A stretch of DNA of 64,000 bases, from positions 1 to 64,000 of the forward strand of contig NZ_DJDT01000372.1 of NCBI RefSeq assembly GCF_002432345.1, read 5' to 3'. Source of the stretch: Pedobacter sp. UBA5917 (GTDB taxonomy: Bacteria; Bacteroidota; Bacteroidia; Sphingobacteriales; Sphingobacteriaceae). The notes under the pieces are model-generated. The model did no database searches and had not been told where the DNA came from. It saw only the letters and a list, made by a program, of their open reading frames with translations. Below, piece after piece: positions 8,951-19,000 of the stretch (position 1 is the first letter of the stretch; the number at the start of each line of letters is the position of its first letter). Made by a program: the position numbers and the translations under genes.

Positions 8951-10960
8951 TTAAGCTTCAACCGGGGTAATATGTCCGGGTGTTCCGCTTTCGCCCTGAT
9001 TTTCGAATAAACGTTTTCCGAAAATCTCTTCTAAATCGTCTTTAAATAAAACCTCTTTTTCGATCAGGATATCGGCCAGTTTGATCAATTTATCTTTGTT
9101 TTCTTCCAGCAACTGGATAGCTCTTTGATATTGACCTTCAATTAATGCCGAGATCTCTTTATCAATGGTTAAAGCGGTATCTTCTGAATATGGTTTTGAG
9201 AAGTTATACTCGTTCTGGCCCGATGAATCGTAATAGGTAATGTTTCCTAATTTATCGTTCAAACCATAAATGGTAACCATTGCCCTGGCCTGTTTGTTTA
9301 CTTTTTCCAGATCGCTCAATGCACCGGTAGAAATGGTATCGAACATTACTTTTTCAGCAGCTCTACCACCCATTGTGGCACACATTTCATCCAGCATCTG
9401 GTGTGGACGAACGATTAAACGTTCTTCTGGTAAATACCAGGCTGCACCTAAACTTTGTCCGCGTGGTACAATGGTAACTTTAACCAAAGGTGCGGCATGT
9501 TCCAGTAACCAGCTCACAGTAGCGTGGCCAGCTTCGTGAATGGCAATAGCGCGTTTTTCGCTTGGAGTGATGATTTTGTTTTTCTTTTCTAAACCACCAA
9601 CAATACGGTCAACCGCATCTAAGAAATCCTGTTTATCAACTGCCGATTTATTTTTACGTGCTGCAATTAAGGCCGCTTCGTTACAAACGTTGGCAATATC
9701 TGCTCCAGAGAAACCTGGTGTTTGTTTTGCTAAAAATTCGGTATCTAACTCTTCTGATTTTTTTAACGGCGTAATGTGTACTTCGAAAATCTGCTTACGT
9801 TCGATAACATCCGGTAAATCAACATAAATCTGTCTGTCGAACCTACCAGCTCTTAATAATGCTTTATCTAAAACATCGGCACGGTTGGTTGCAGCTAAAA
9901 TAATTACGTGTGTGTTGGTTCCGAAACCATCCATTTCAACCAGGAGTTGGTTTAAAGTGTTTTCGCGCTCGTCGTTTCCGCCCATTACACCGTTTTTACC
10001 ACGGGCACGGCCAATGGCATCAATCTCATCAATAAAGATGATACATGGTGATTTATCTTTTGCTTGTTTAAACAAGTCGCGTACACGTGAAGCACCTACC
10101 CCAACAAACATCTCCACAAAATCAGATCCTGATAAAGAAAAGAAAGGAACCTGCGCCTCGCCGGCAACAGCTTTTGCCAATAAGGTTTTACCTGTACCGG
10201 GCGAACCTACCAATAAAGCTCCTTTCGGGATTTTCCCACCCAGATCGGTATATTTTTTAGGGTTTTTAAGGAAATCTACAATTTCCATTACCTCTGTTTT
10301 GGCTTCTTCTAAACCGGCAACATCGTTAAAAGTAATGTTCACCTGGCTTTCTTTATCAAATAAAGTAGCTTTTGATTTTCCAATGCTGAAAATCTGACCA
10401 CCACCACCTGCTCCACCGCCCATTCTGCGCATCATAAAGATCCAGAAACCGATTAAAAGCAATACGGGAAGGATAATGCTCAAAAACCAGCTTGCCAAAG
10501 GGTTGCTCCGGTTTTCTGATTGGAACGAGATTGGTTTTCTGCCAGCTGGTAATGCTTTTTGCGAATCAGCTAAGGCAGTTCTCAAATCAGCAAATTTTCC
10601 GCCGTAGGTGAAAAACACAGTAGGTCCGCTAGACATATTCAACGAACTGGTGCTTTTATATTGTTTATACTGAGGTTTATTTAAGCTGTCTTTTTTAATA
10701 TAAACTTCAGCTTTTACCAGATCTTCAGTTTGGTAGGCAACAATCCTGTCAACATCGCCTGTTAACAGCATTTTGCTTTCGAAAACATCGTATTTAACTT
10801 CTTTACCGCTATCGCCGGTAAATAAAAACTGCGCTGCTATAATAGCAATGATGATGGCAGCATAAACCCAGAAAATATTGAATTTTGATCCTTTTTGTGG
10901 TTTTTTAGGGATGTTTGGTAATCTTTTCCCCTGTTTTTCGGTATTTTGATTGTCGTTCAT
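8951..10960 (-). CDS. ftsH: ATP-dependent zinc metalloprotease FtsH
   Basis: A 669-residue membrane-anchored AAA protease that degrades misfolded and regulatory membrane and cytosolic proteins as a hexamer. Two transmembrane segments (about 28-47 and 156-177) flank the periplasmic domain. A Gly-rich linker precedes the AAA module with Walker A GSPGTGKT at 252-259, Walker B DEID at 311-314 and a second-region-of-homology arginine in RAGRFDR. The zinc site HEAGH is at 475-479. Length is typical. It lies 27 bases downstream of rsfS on the same strand and ends at the terminator at 8889-8925. Confidence 0.98.
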   Translation of the reverse strand: MNDNQNTEKQGKRLPNIPKKPQKGSKFNIFWVYAAIIIAIIAAQFLFTGDSGKEVKYDVFESKMLLTGDVDRIVAYQTEDLVKAEVYIKKDSLNKPQYKQYKSTSSLNMSSGPTVFFTYGGKFADLRTALADSQKALPAGRKPISFQSENRSNPLASWFLSIILPVLLLIGFWIFMMRRMGGGAGGGGQIFSIGKSKATLFDKESQVNITFNDVAGLEEAKTEVMEIVDFLKNPKKYTDLGGKIPKGALLVGSPGTGKTLLAKAVAGEAQVPFFSLSGSDFVEMFVGVGASRVRDLFKQAKDKSPCIIFIDEIDAIGRARGKNGVMGGNDERENTLNQLLVEMDGFGTNTHVIILAATNRADVLDKALLRAGRFDRQIYVDLPDVIERKQIFEVHITPLKKSEELDTEFLAKQTPGFSGADIANVCNEAALIAARKNKSAVDKQDFLDAVDRIVGGLEKKNKIITPSEKRAIAIHEAGHATVSWLLEHAAPLVKVTIVPRGQSLGAAWYLPEERLIVRPHQMLDEMCATMGGRAAEKVMFDTISTGALSDLEKVNKQARAMVTIYGLNDKLGNITYYDSSGQNEYNFSKPYSEDTALTIDKEISALIEGQYQRAIQLLEENKDKLIKLADILIEKEVLFKDDLEEIFGKRLFENQGESGTPGHITPVEA

Positions 10961-10987
10961 TTGTCTTTGTCAAAATGGTTCTAAAGG

Positions 10988-11362
10988 TTATGCGCTCTGA
11001 TAATTTGTGCTTTCTGCATCCCCCCAAAGTTCTTCTATGCCATAAAAGTGGCGCTTTTCAGTTTTAAAAATGTGCACAACCACATCGAAATAATCGAGTA
11101 TGATCCAATCGGCTGTTTCGAAACCTTCTTTATGCCTTGGATCGGCCTGGGTGGCCTTATATATTTCTTTTTCTACACTATCAGCAATAGCTTTCACCTG
11201 CGTAGCAGAGGTGGCACTCGCAATAATAAAGTAATCAGCTACTGATGTATGGATGTTTCTTAGATCTAACCGCACAATATCTTCTCCTTTTTTTTCTTGG
11301 ATGCCATGTACAGCTAACTCAGAAAGGTATGTAGAAAGGGCTACTATTTTCTTTTTTACCAT
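10988..11362 (-). CDS. rsfS: Ribosome silencing factor RsfS
   Basis: A 124-residue protein of the RsfS/Iojap family, which binds L14 and blocks joining of the ribosomal subunits in stationary phase. Family hallmarks are DYFIIASATSATQVKAIAD near 40-58, DWIILDYFDVVVHIF near 85-100 and the C-terminal YGIEELWGDA. It starts with ATG at 11362, 44 bases from the divergent birA start, so the two share a compact intergenic control region. It is probably co-transcribed with ftsH downstream. Confidence 0.96.
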   Translation of the reverse strand: MVKKKIVALSTYLSELAVHGIQEKKGEDIVRLDLRNIHTSVADYFIIASATSATQVKAIADSVEKEIYKATQADPRHKEGFETADWIILDYFDVVVHIFKTEKRHFYGIEELWGDAESTNYQSA

Positions 11363-11372
11363 TAAAATGCTT

Positions 11373-11380
11373 TAATTTTG
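11373..11380 (+). promoter_or_regulatory. -7 promoter box for birA
   Basis: TAATTTTG matches TAnnTTTG and lies 26 bases before the TTG start codon of birA. The -33 region is not recognisable. Confidence 0.5.
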
Positions 11381-11406
11381 GAATTACAATAATATAAATT
11401 CAACAC

Positions 11407-12183
11407 TTGCAAAATAACACTTTTTCGACACTATTTGTTGGTCAAAATTTAATCAAATTAAAAGAGGTTGATTCTACCAATAACTTTTTGAAAGATTTGG
11501 TGTCAAATTCCGAGCCATTAGCCGAAGGTACTGTAATTATGGCAGATAATCAGTTTGCAGGCAGGGGCCAGCAGGAAAGCGTTTGGCAAACGCAGGCGGG
11601 AAAAAATATCAGCACCAGCATTTATCTAAAACCATCTTTCTTGCCCTTAAGCAAACAGTTTTACCTCAATATAGCCGTTAGTTTAGCCGTTAGTGATGCT
11701 TTAATGTGTTTTGTGCCAGAAGGTATCAAGGTAAAATGGCCCAATGATATGTATTACCACAACAAGAAACTCGGAGGGATACTGATCGAAAATACACTGA
11801 CAGGTACATCGATCAAAGCATCGGTTATTGGCATTGGTTTAAATGTAAATCAATCAGAATTTTCAGAAAGTATCAGTCAACGGGCTACTTCTGTTATCCA
11901 AATTTTACAAAAAGATGTTCCTTTAATGGATATTATGGAGAAAATATCCATATTTATGGAAAAATACTACTTAATTTTGAGAGCGGGGAAATATAGTATT
12001 TTACAAAATGATTACCTTGCAAGACTTTATAACTTCGATGTTCCTGCGTTATATAAAAAAGATGGAGAAATTTTTGAAGGGATAATAAAAGGAGTTGAAG
12101 ACGGTGGTAGGTTAACTGTTGAAACAAATGAAGGTTTAAAAAACTTCAACTTTAAAGAAATTGAATTTACACACACAAAATAA
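11407..12183 (+). CDS. birA: Biotin--[acetyl-CoA-carboxylase] ligase
   Basis: A 258-residue biotin protein ligase that makes biotinyl-AMP and transfers biotin to carrier proteins such as the acetyl-CoA carboxylase subunit. The biotin/ATP loop AGRGQQESVWQT (residues 51-62) and the catalytic KWPNDMYYHNKKLGGILIE segment (near 109-127) are intact, followed by a small SH3-like C-terminal domain. There is no N-terminal winged helix, so it is a monofunctional enzyme and not a biotin-operon repressor. The start is TTG: the ATG further upstream meets a stop after two codons. It is divergent from rsfS and seven bases upstream of the next gene. Confidence 0.93.
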   Translation: MQNNTFSTLFVGQNLIKLKEVDSTNNFLKDLVSNSEPLAEGTVIMADNQFAGRGQQESVWQTQAGKNISTSIYLKPSFLPLSKQFYLNIAVSLAVSDALMCFVPEGIKVKWPNDMYYHNKKLGGILIENTLTGTSIKASVIGIGLNVNQSEFSESISQRATSVIQILQKDVPLMDIMEKISIFMEKYYLILRAGKYSILQNDYLARLYNFDVPALYKKDGEIFEGIIKGVEDGGRLTVETNEGLKNFNFKEIEFTHTK

Positions 12184-12190
12184 ACACATA

Positions 12191-12640
12191 ATGAAAAAAA
12201 TCACACTCGTGCTGTCAATGGTGCTTTTTACCATCGCCGGTGCATTTGCTCAGATCGAGAAACCGGTTACCTGGGCTTATTCTGCAAAAAAGATCAGTAA
12301 AGATGAAGCGGTTGTATATTTAAAAGCAACCATCGAAGATAGGTGGCACATTTATTCGCAAAATGTAAAAGATGGTGGACCGGTAAAAACAACTTTTACT
12401 TTCGATCCATCAAAAGATTTTAGCCTGGTAGGAAAAACAATCGAGCCTAAAGCCATTGTTAAATACGAAAGCACTTTTAAAATGAACGTAAGTTATTTTG
12501 AGAAAGCAGTAATTTTCCAACAGAAAATAAAATTGAATAAAGGGGCAACAGCGGTTAAGGGAAAAGTAGAGTTTATGGTTTGTAACGATAAACAATGTCT
12601 TCCTCCTGAAGAAGTTGAGTTTAGCGTCCCGGTTAAATAA
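12191..12640 (+). CDS. Exported DsbD N-terminal-domain-like protein
   Basis: A 149-residue protein starting MKKITLVLSMVLFTIAGAFA, a clear signal peptide. The remainder resembles the periplasmic alpha domain of DsbD (an immunoglobulin-like beta fold). The redox pair is in VCNDKQCLPPEEV near residues 129-134. In E. coli DsbD this domain is fused to the transmembrane and thioredoxin parts; here it is separate and the other parts are encoded by the next gene. Starts upstream of 12191 run into birA and precede the signal peptide, so they are not used. A terminator follows. Confidence 0.82.
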   Translation: MKKITLVLSMVLFTIAGAFAQIEKPVTWAYSAKKISKDEAVVYLKATIEDRWHIYSQNVKDGGPVKTTFTFDPSKDFSLVGKTIEPKAIVKYESTFKMNVSYFEKAVIFQQKIKLNKGATAVKGKVEFMVCNDKQCLPPEEVEFSVPVK

Positions 12641-12661
12641 TCATCATCAAAATATTTATAG

Positions 12662-12700
12662 AAACAGTCCCAAAGTTAAAAATCTTGGGACTGTTTCTGT
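12662..12700 (+). terminator. Terminator after the DsbD-alpha-like gene
   Basis: Stem AAACAGTCCCAAG / CTTGGGACTGTTT (one A bulged in the first arm) with a short loop, followed by a weak T-rich stretch. It separates this gene from the transmembrane DsbD-like gene, so read-through would be needed for a single transcript. Confidence 0.75.
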
Positions 12701-12797
12701 TTAAAGTAAAATCTATGTGTTAAATAGTCTTATAAAAAGCTCTTTATAAAATTATTCTTAATTTCACAGGTTCAAAACACACACAGAAAACACACAA

Positions 12798-14495
12798 ATG
12801 AAAAAGGTTTTATTATTGTTGTTAACGGCCACCATGTTTATCGCATTGCCGGCCGTTAAAAGTTACGCCAATGTAAGGCAGGATACCACAACAACTGCCC
12901 CACCCGATGATATTGTTTTTACCGAAGTTGGTTCTGCACAGGATAGTATAGCAAATAGTAAGGTAAAAACGGAAAAAGATACCGTTAAAAAAGATACGGC
13001 TAAAGTGGAGACAGCTGCTAAGGCTACAGGTTCCGAAAAATTAACGCTTTGGCAAACATTTCTTAAAGGATTACTTTTTGGTTTTGCAGCAATCCTGATG
13101 CCCTGCATATTTCCAATGTTGCCCCTAACGGTTAGTTTCTTTACAAAGAAAGCGGGGAGTAAAAGCAAAGCAGTAGGCCAAGCTATAATTTACGGCATAT
13201 CCATTATCATTATCTACGTTGCATTAGGTATGCTGGTTACTATTGCGTTTGGATCGGATGCATTAAATGCATTATCAACCAATGGGATATTTAATGCATT
13301 TTTCTTTTTAATGCTTGTCGTTTTTGGTGCATCATTTTTAGGTGCTTTCGAAATTACACTGCCAAGTGCTTTTGTAAATAAAATTGATGCAAAATCTGAT
13401 AAAGGGGGCTTAATGGGGATTTTCTTCATGGCGTTCAGTTTGGCTTTAGTGTCTTTTTCTTGTACCGGACCGCTTATTGGAACATTATTGGTTGATGCAG
13501 CATCGAAGGGCGATAGATTAGGACCTGCTGTTGGCATGTTCGGGTTTTCATTTGCCCTGGCCATCCCATTTGCATTATTTGCGTTATTTCCATCATTATT
13601 GAAATCCCTGCCAAAATCGGGAGGATGGTTAAATAGTGTAAAAGTTGTTCTAGGATTTATAGAGCTTGCTTTTGCATTTAAATTTTTATCAAATGTTGAT
13701 TTGGCATACCATTTAAATTTATTGGATAGAGAAGTTTTCTTGGCAATATGGATTGCAATTTTTGCATTAATGGGCATTTATCTTTTAGGAAAGATAAAAT
13801 TCTCACATGATAGCGATTTACCATATTTATCTGTTCCAAGAACGTTTTTAGCCATTATTGTATTTGCATGGGTGGTTTACCTGATCCCTGGAATGTGGGG
13901 AGCACCTTTAAAATCGATAAGTGCATTTTTACCACCTACCGCTACACAGGATTTTGATTTAAATAATCTAACCGCTGCACCTGCCGGCTCTGCAGATAAA
14001 ACATCAATCAAAGAAAAAAAATATGCAGAACTTTTTCATAGGCTAACACCAAAGGGATTTGACCCTTACTATGATTATGAACAGGCTAAACAGGCATCAA
14101 AGGAATTAGGTAAACCAGTTTTAATTGATTTTACTGGATGGAATTGTGTAAATTGCCGTAAAATGGAAAACAATGTTTGGTCTAATCCTGAAGTAGCGAA
14201 AAGATTAAAGAATGATTTTGTAATGGCCGAACTTGTAGTAGATGATAAAACCGAGTTACCTGTTGAAGAACATTATATTTCGACTTTTAGCAAGAAAAAA
14301 ATAAATACAATAGGTAAGAAATGGAGCGATTTTCAGGCGGCTACTTTTAACAGCAATTCTCAACCTCAATATGTAATTGTAGATGCAGAAGGTAATGTTT
14401 TAGTCCCGCCTCAAGGGGCTGATTATGAGCCTGAAAACTACATTAAATTTTTAGACAGTGGAAAGGCAGCTTTCCAAAAAAAGACAAATGAATAA
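12798..14495 (+). CDS. DsbD-like thiol-disulfide reductase (CcdA-type transmembrane plus thioredoxin domains)
   Basis: A 565-residue protein with a signal peptide, a Thr/Lys-rich periplasmic linker (about 26-80), a multi-helix CcdA/DsbD transmembrane domain (about 85-380) and a C-terminal thioredoxin domain. The membrane redox cysteines are in ILMPCIFPM (Cys103) and SFSCTGPLIG (Cys222); the thioredoxin active site is WNCVNC (Cys450, Cys453). It should carry electrons from cytoplasmic thioredoxin to periplasmic targets, with the separately encoded alpha-like domain upstream as the likely partner. Its last eight bases overlap the pfkA start. Confidence 0.92.
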   Translation: MKKVLLLLLTATMFIALPAVKSYANVRQDTTTTAPPDDIVFTEVGSAQDSIANSKVKTEKDTVKKDTAKVETAAKATGSEKLTLWQTFLKGLLFGFAAILMPCIFPMLPLTVSFFTKKAGSKSKAVGQAIIYGISIIIIYVALGMLVTIAFGSDALNALSTNGIFNAFFFLMLVVFGASFLGAFEITLPSAFVNKIDAKSDKGGLMGIFFMAFSLALVSFSCTGPLIGTLLVDAASKGDRLGPAVGMFGFSFALAIPFALFALFPSLLKSLPKSGGWLNSVKVVLGFIELAFAFKFLSNVDLAYHLNLLDREVFLAIWIAIFALMGIYLLGKIKFSHDSDLPYLSVPRTFLAIIVFAWVVYLIPGMWGAPLKSISAFLPPTATQDFDLNNLTAAPAGSADKTSIKEKKYAELFHRLTPKGFDPYYDYEQAKQASKELGKPVLIDFTGWNCVNCRKMENNVWSNPEVAKRLKNDFVMAELVVDDKTELPVEEHYISTFSKKKINTIGKKWSDFQAATFNSNSQPQYVIVDAEGNVLVPPQGADYEPENYIKFLDSGKAAFQKKTNE

Positions 14496-15471
14496 GATTA
14501 AAAACATTGGTATTTTAACCTCTGGCGGTGATTCGCCAGGCATGAATGCCGCAATTAGGGCCGTAGTAAGAGGTTCCATTTATTATGACATTGAAGTAAC
14601 GGGGTATATCCGCGGTTACGAAGGATTGATCAATAATGATTTTATCCCAATGGACCGTAAATCTGTTGCCAATATTATCCAACGTGGCGGTACCATTTTA
14701 AAAACAGCCCGTAGTGATGCTTTCCGCACGGTTGAAGGCAGGCAAAAAGCTTACGAAAACTTAAAGGCAAAAGGCATTGATGCGCTGATTGTAATTGGTG
14801 GCGACGGAACATTTACAGGTGCCAATGTTTTTTCAAAAGAATTCAATTTCCCGATTGTGGGTTTACCGGGCACTATTGATAACGATTTAGCCGGTACCGA
14901 TTTTACCATTGGTTACGATTCGGCCATTAATACGGTTATTGATGCGGTAGACAGGATAAGAGATACTGCAGAATCGCACGACAGGCTTTTCATCGTTGAG
15001 GTAATGGGCCGCGACTCGGGTCTGATTGCCTTAAGAAGCGGAATCGGTGTTGGTGCAGAAGCCATCATGATCCCTGAAGCAAATATGAATGCTGATGATA
15101 TTCTGCACAAACTGGAGCATAGCCGAAAAGATAAAGCTTCGAAAATTATTATTGTGGCCGAAGGCGATGATACCGGAGGTGCATTTAAAGTTGGCGAAAT
15201 TTTGCAGGAAAAATACCCGCACTACGATACCAAGGTTTCTGTATTGGGCCATATTCAGCGTGGGGGAAAACCCACCTGTATGGACCGTGTGTTGGCGAGC
15301 CGTTTAGGTGTTGCGGCAGTTGAAGGGTTGATTAACGGAGAAAGTGGTGTAATGGCCGGACAGGTAAACCGCGAAATTATTTTTACCCCTTTCGATCATG
15401 CAATTAAACACATCAATGCCGAAAAGGTGAGTGCCAAATGGCTTAAACTGATTGATATACTTTCGTTTTAA
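14488..15471 (+). CDS. pfkA: ATP-dependent 6-phosphofructokinase
   Basis: A 327-residue enzyme that phosphorylates fructose 6-phosphate in glycolysis. The ATP-site motif GILTSGGDSPGMNAAIRA is near residues 8-25, GGDGTFTGA near 104, the catalytic loop TIDNDLAGTD near 128, and the substrate-binding MGRDSG near 173. Start 14488 gives the canonical N-terminus; an in-frame start 30 bases upstream lies inside the previous gene and adds a non-homologous tail. It overlaps the DsbD-like gene by eight bases, so it is probably translationally coupled to it. A bidirectional terminator follows. Confidence 0.97.
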   Translation: MNKIKNIGILTSGGDSPGMNAAIRAVVRGSIYYDIEVTGYIRGYEGLINNDFIPMDRKSVANIIQRGGTILKTARSDAFRTVEGRQKAYENLKAKGIDALIVIGGDGTFTGANVFSKEFNFPIVGLPGTIDNDLAGTDFTIGYDSAINTVIDAVDRIRDTAESHDRLFIVEVMGRDSGLIALRSGIGVGAEAIMIPEANMNADDILHKLEHSRKDKASKIIIVAEGDDTGGAFKVGEILQEKYPHYDTKVSVLGHIQRGGKPTCMDRVLASRLGVAAVEGLINGESGVMAGQVNREIIFTPFDHAIKHINAEKVSAKWLKLIDILSF

Positions 15472-15492
15472 ACCGAAAAAAGGATATAAAAA

Positions 15493-15530
15493 GAAAAGTC
15501 TTTCCCGCACCGGAAAGACTTTCTTGTTTT
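15493..15530. terminator. Bidirectional terminator between pfkA and the YbjQ gene
   Basis: Stem GAAAAGTCTTTCC / GGAAAGACTTTC with a six-base loop, followed by TTGTTTTTG on the plus strand and by an interrupted T-rich tract on the minus strand. It serves both convergent genes. Confidence 0.85.
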
Positions 15531-15558
15531 TGCTTAGTTTTTCGCAATAAGCAATTTC

Positions 15559-15882
15559 TTAATCTTCTAAAATTACTGCCGTACCATTGGCGCTTACCAT
15601 CAGCATGCTGCCTCCGCTACCAACTGTTTCGTAATCTAAATCTACACCAACAATTGCATTGGCCCCTAAAGCGGCCGCATATTGTTGCATTTCGTTAACG
15701 GCGGTATCTTTTCCCTCACGCAGAACACGCTCGTAAGAGCTCGATCTACCCCCTACTATATCTGTTATACCCGCAAATAAATCCTTAAAAATATTTGCGC
15801 CAATAATGGTTTCTCCGGTAACCAGACCGATATATTTTATAATTTTTCTGCCCTCAACTGTAGGCGTTGTGGTTACTAACAT
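15559..15882 (-). CDS. YbjQ/UPF0145 family protein
   Basis: A 107-residue protein of the YbjQ family (putative heavy-metal-binding fold, pentameric in solved structures). Signature parts are [16 protein letters not shown] near 20-35, [15 protein letters not shown] near 51-65 and [15 protein letters not shown] near 71-85. Function is not established. It is convergent with pfkA. Upstream on the minus strand is an AT-rich region with an inverted repeat (AGAAAAGCC / GGCTTTTCT, 15936-15959) that lacks a terminator-like T-tract on either strand. Confidence 0.92.
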   Translation of the reverse strand: MLVTTTPTVEGRKIIKYIGLVTGETIIGANIFKDLFAGITDIVGGRSSSYERVLREGKDTAVNEMQQYAAALGANAIVGVDLDYETVGSGGSMLMVSANGTAVILED

Positions 15883-16059
15883 AGTTCAGTTTTTTATAAT
15901 TAGAATAATTTTTTTTAAAAATGTTACATTTTTTTAGAAAAGCCGGTCCAGGCTTTTCTGCGGTGGTTTTGTGTTTTTAGTTTGCAGCAGGAAAAATGGT
16001 TTAGAAAATAAATTTATGAAATCGCCAGCACTTCTGCATCACTATTAAAAATCAATGTT

Positions 16060-19000
16060 ATGAGCACATCTAAAACCTTACTCATCCTTCCTTTATTGTT
16101 GGTTACGTTTTTTGTTAAGGCGCAAATGCCTGTATTAAAGGTGCAACAGGCTGAAACTGCAGAGCGGAAAGAAGCTGTTAAACTTAAAAAACTGAATATC
16201 GATGTACAGATAACCGGAAATATTGCCACAACGGTAATGACTATGACTTTTCATAACAGCAGCAACCGCATTTTAGAAGGGGAACTTACTTTTCCAATGC
16301 CTGAGGGTGTGAGCATTAGCCGTTATGCATTGGATATCAACGGAAAAATGCGTGAGGCTGTTCCGGTAGAAAAAGCAAAAGCAACAGAGGTTTTCGAAAG
16401 CATTGAGCGCCGTAGGGTAGATCCGGGTTTATTGGAAAAAGTGGAAGGAAATAATTTCCGTACGCGTATTTATCCTTTGCCGGCAAACGGCAACCGTACC
16501 ATTATTGTAGGTTATGAGGAAGAGTTAAGCTTTAATAACAATAATGCTTTAAAGTATCATTTACCTTTGGATTATAACCAGCCGGTCGAAAATTTCTCTT
16601 TAAAAACCACTGTTTTCGAAAGTATTATAAAACCGGAGCTTGGTGAGCGGCCAGATGGCAGTTTTGATTTAAAGGCCAATGGAAATACTTACATTGGCGA
16701 AATCAATAAAAGCAATTATCAACCTAAAAACGGTCTCACCATTAACCTTCCGAAAAGGAACAACCTGCCCGAAGTGAAATTGCAGAAAGCATCATCGGGA
16801 TATTATTTCCTGGTAAATGTTTTTCCAAAAATCCAGAGCCGTGAGCGGCAATGGGCCAACCATATTGGTTTAATCTGGGATGTTTCGTTAAGCGGTCTTC
16901 AGCGTAATACCGACAAGGAAATAGAGCTGCTTGATTTAATTATCAAACAGAAACAGAACTTAACCATACAGCTGGGGCTGGTAAACAATGGCTTTAAAAA
17001 TGCAGGAACTTTCGTCATCTCGAATGGTAACTGGACCGTGCTGAAAGACAAACTGAAAAACCTGGTTTACGATGGCGGTACAAATTTCAGTGCCATAAAT
17101 CCGAAAGCGATCCAGGCCGATGAATACATTTTGTTTACTGACGGCCTGTCTACCTTCGGGAAAAACACGGTTAGCTTAAATAAACCAGTTCATTGTATCA
17201 ATACTGCTTTGAAAGCAGATTATAGCACCTTAAAATACATTACTTTAAAAACCGGCGGCCAGTTTGTAAACCTCAATGCCATTTCGGTTAATGATGCCTT
17301 TAAACAGTTAAACCAGCAGAATCTTCAGTTTTTAGGAATAAAAAATGGAAACGATATCAGGCAAACCTATCCTTCGATGAAGGTTAATGTTAACGGGGAT
17401 TTTTCCTTGGCCGGGATCATGAATGGGTTTAATACCGAATTTGTATTACAGTTCGGTTTTGGGACCACGGTTGTTGCCGAGCAGGCCGTGAGGCTTAACG
17501 GCACCGAACATACTTTTAGCAGTATAGATGTAAGCCGCGTTTGGGCGCAGAAAAAAATTGCTGAAATGGATATCCAATATGAAGAAAACAAAGATGACAT
17601 CAGTGTTTTAAGTAAACAGTTTGGCATTGTTACGCGTAATACCAGTTTAATCGTACTGGAAAACCTTGATGATTACCTGCGCTATGATATTGTGCCGCCT
17701 GTAGAACTGCAACAGGCTTACAATGCTGTTTTAAAACAGCGTAGGGTTGATCTTTTAGAACAAAAAAAGGATCTGATCAATGCTGCGGTGGCCATGACCA
17801 AAGATTTAAAAACATGGTGGAATACTGACTTTTATTATAAAGAACCTGCAAAGAAAAAAGAAAGTTATCCTGATCCCGGACAAAGAGATGTTAAGGGAGA
17901 CCCAACCGCAGATGTTGCGATACCTGGCCCGGTTGGCCAGACCAGCAGGATGGAAATTGCGGCCAGCCAGGCCCGTGCCCGGAGCCAGGCTAAATCGGTA
18001 AGCGAGATGAGAATGCCCCCGCCAGTGGTAAAAAAGGATGAAGAAAAATCTTTACAGGAAGTAGTGGTTGTTGGATACGGTACGCAGAATAAAAGAGCAG
18101 TTACAGGCGCCATATCAACGGTTTCAGATCATTATAACAGCGGTGCTCCAGGTGCGGTAAGTGGTTATCTGGAAGGGAGGGTTGCCGGCGTTACTGTAGC
18201 GAAAGGATCTGCTGTAAGGACGTCGTCACCACAGGCACAGCCCGCCATCATTATCCCCGAGTTTAAAAGTGATAAAGACTATATGCAAAATCTTAAAGGA
18301 AAACCGGATAGCGCCTATCGGTCTTATTTAAAAATGCGTTCGAAATACATTTCTACGCCGATGTTTTATTTTGATGTGGCCAATTGGTTTTACCAGCAGA
18401 AAGATAGTGTGAGGGCTTTAACCATTTTAAGTAATATTGCTGATCTGGATCTCGAAAATGCCGATTTATATAAAACCCTGGCCTATAAACTAAAGCAAAC
18501 AGGTAATTATAAAGACGAACTTTTTATTACCCAAAAAGTTTTGCAGTGGCGGCCTATGGATGCACAGAGCTACCGCGATTATGCTTTGGCCCTGGCCGAT
18601 AACGGGCAGTACCAGGCAGCAATCGATAATTTATACAAGGTGCTTACCCAAAGTTATAATGCGCAGATTGCCGACAGGGACCAGGGCATTGAAGAGATTG
18701 TAATTTCTGAAATGAACAACCTCCTTACCAAGCATGGAAACAGTATTAGTACAAAGGGAATTGATAAGCGCTTGATCCAGCCGCTGCCTGTAGATGTGCG
18801 TGTAGTGCTTAACTGGAATAAAAATGATGCCGATATCGATTTATGGTTAACCGACCCTACAGGCGAAAAAGGTTTTTATGGCAACTCGAGAACAAAAATA
18901 GGTGGAAGGATCAGCAACGATTTTACCTCTGGTTATGGTCCGGAGCAGTTTATGATCAAAAAAGCGATAAAAGGGAAATATAAAATAGAAGTGAATTATT

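Noticed and set aside
9540..10397. Long open frames antisense to ftsH
   Set aside because: Caused by codon bias of ftsH; no independent start or family signal.
15936..15959. Inverted repeat AGAAAAGCC / GGCTTTTCT considered as a terminator
   Set aside because: There is no T-tract on the 3' side on either strand; it may be a chance hairpin upstream of the YbjQ gene.
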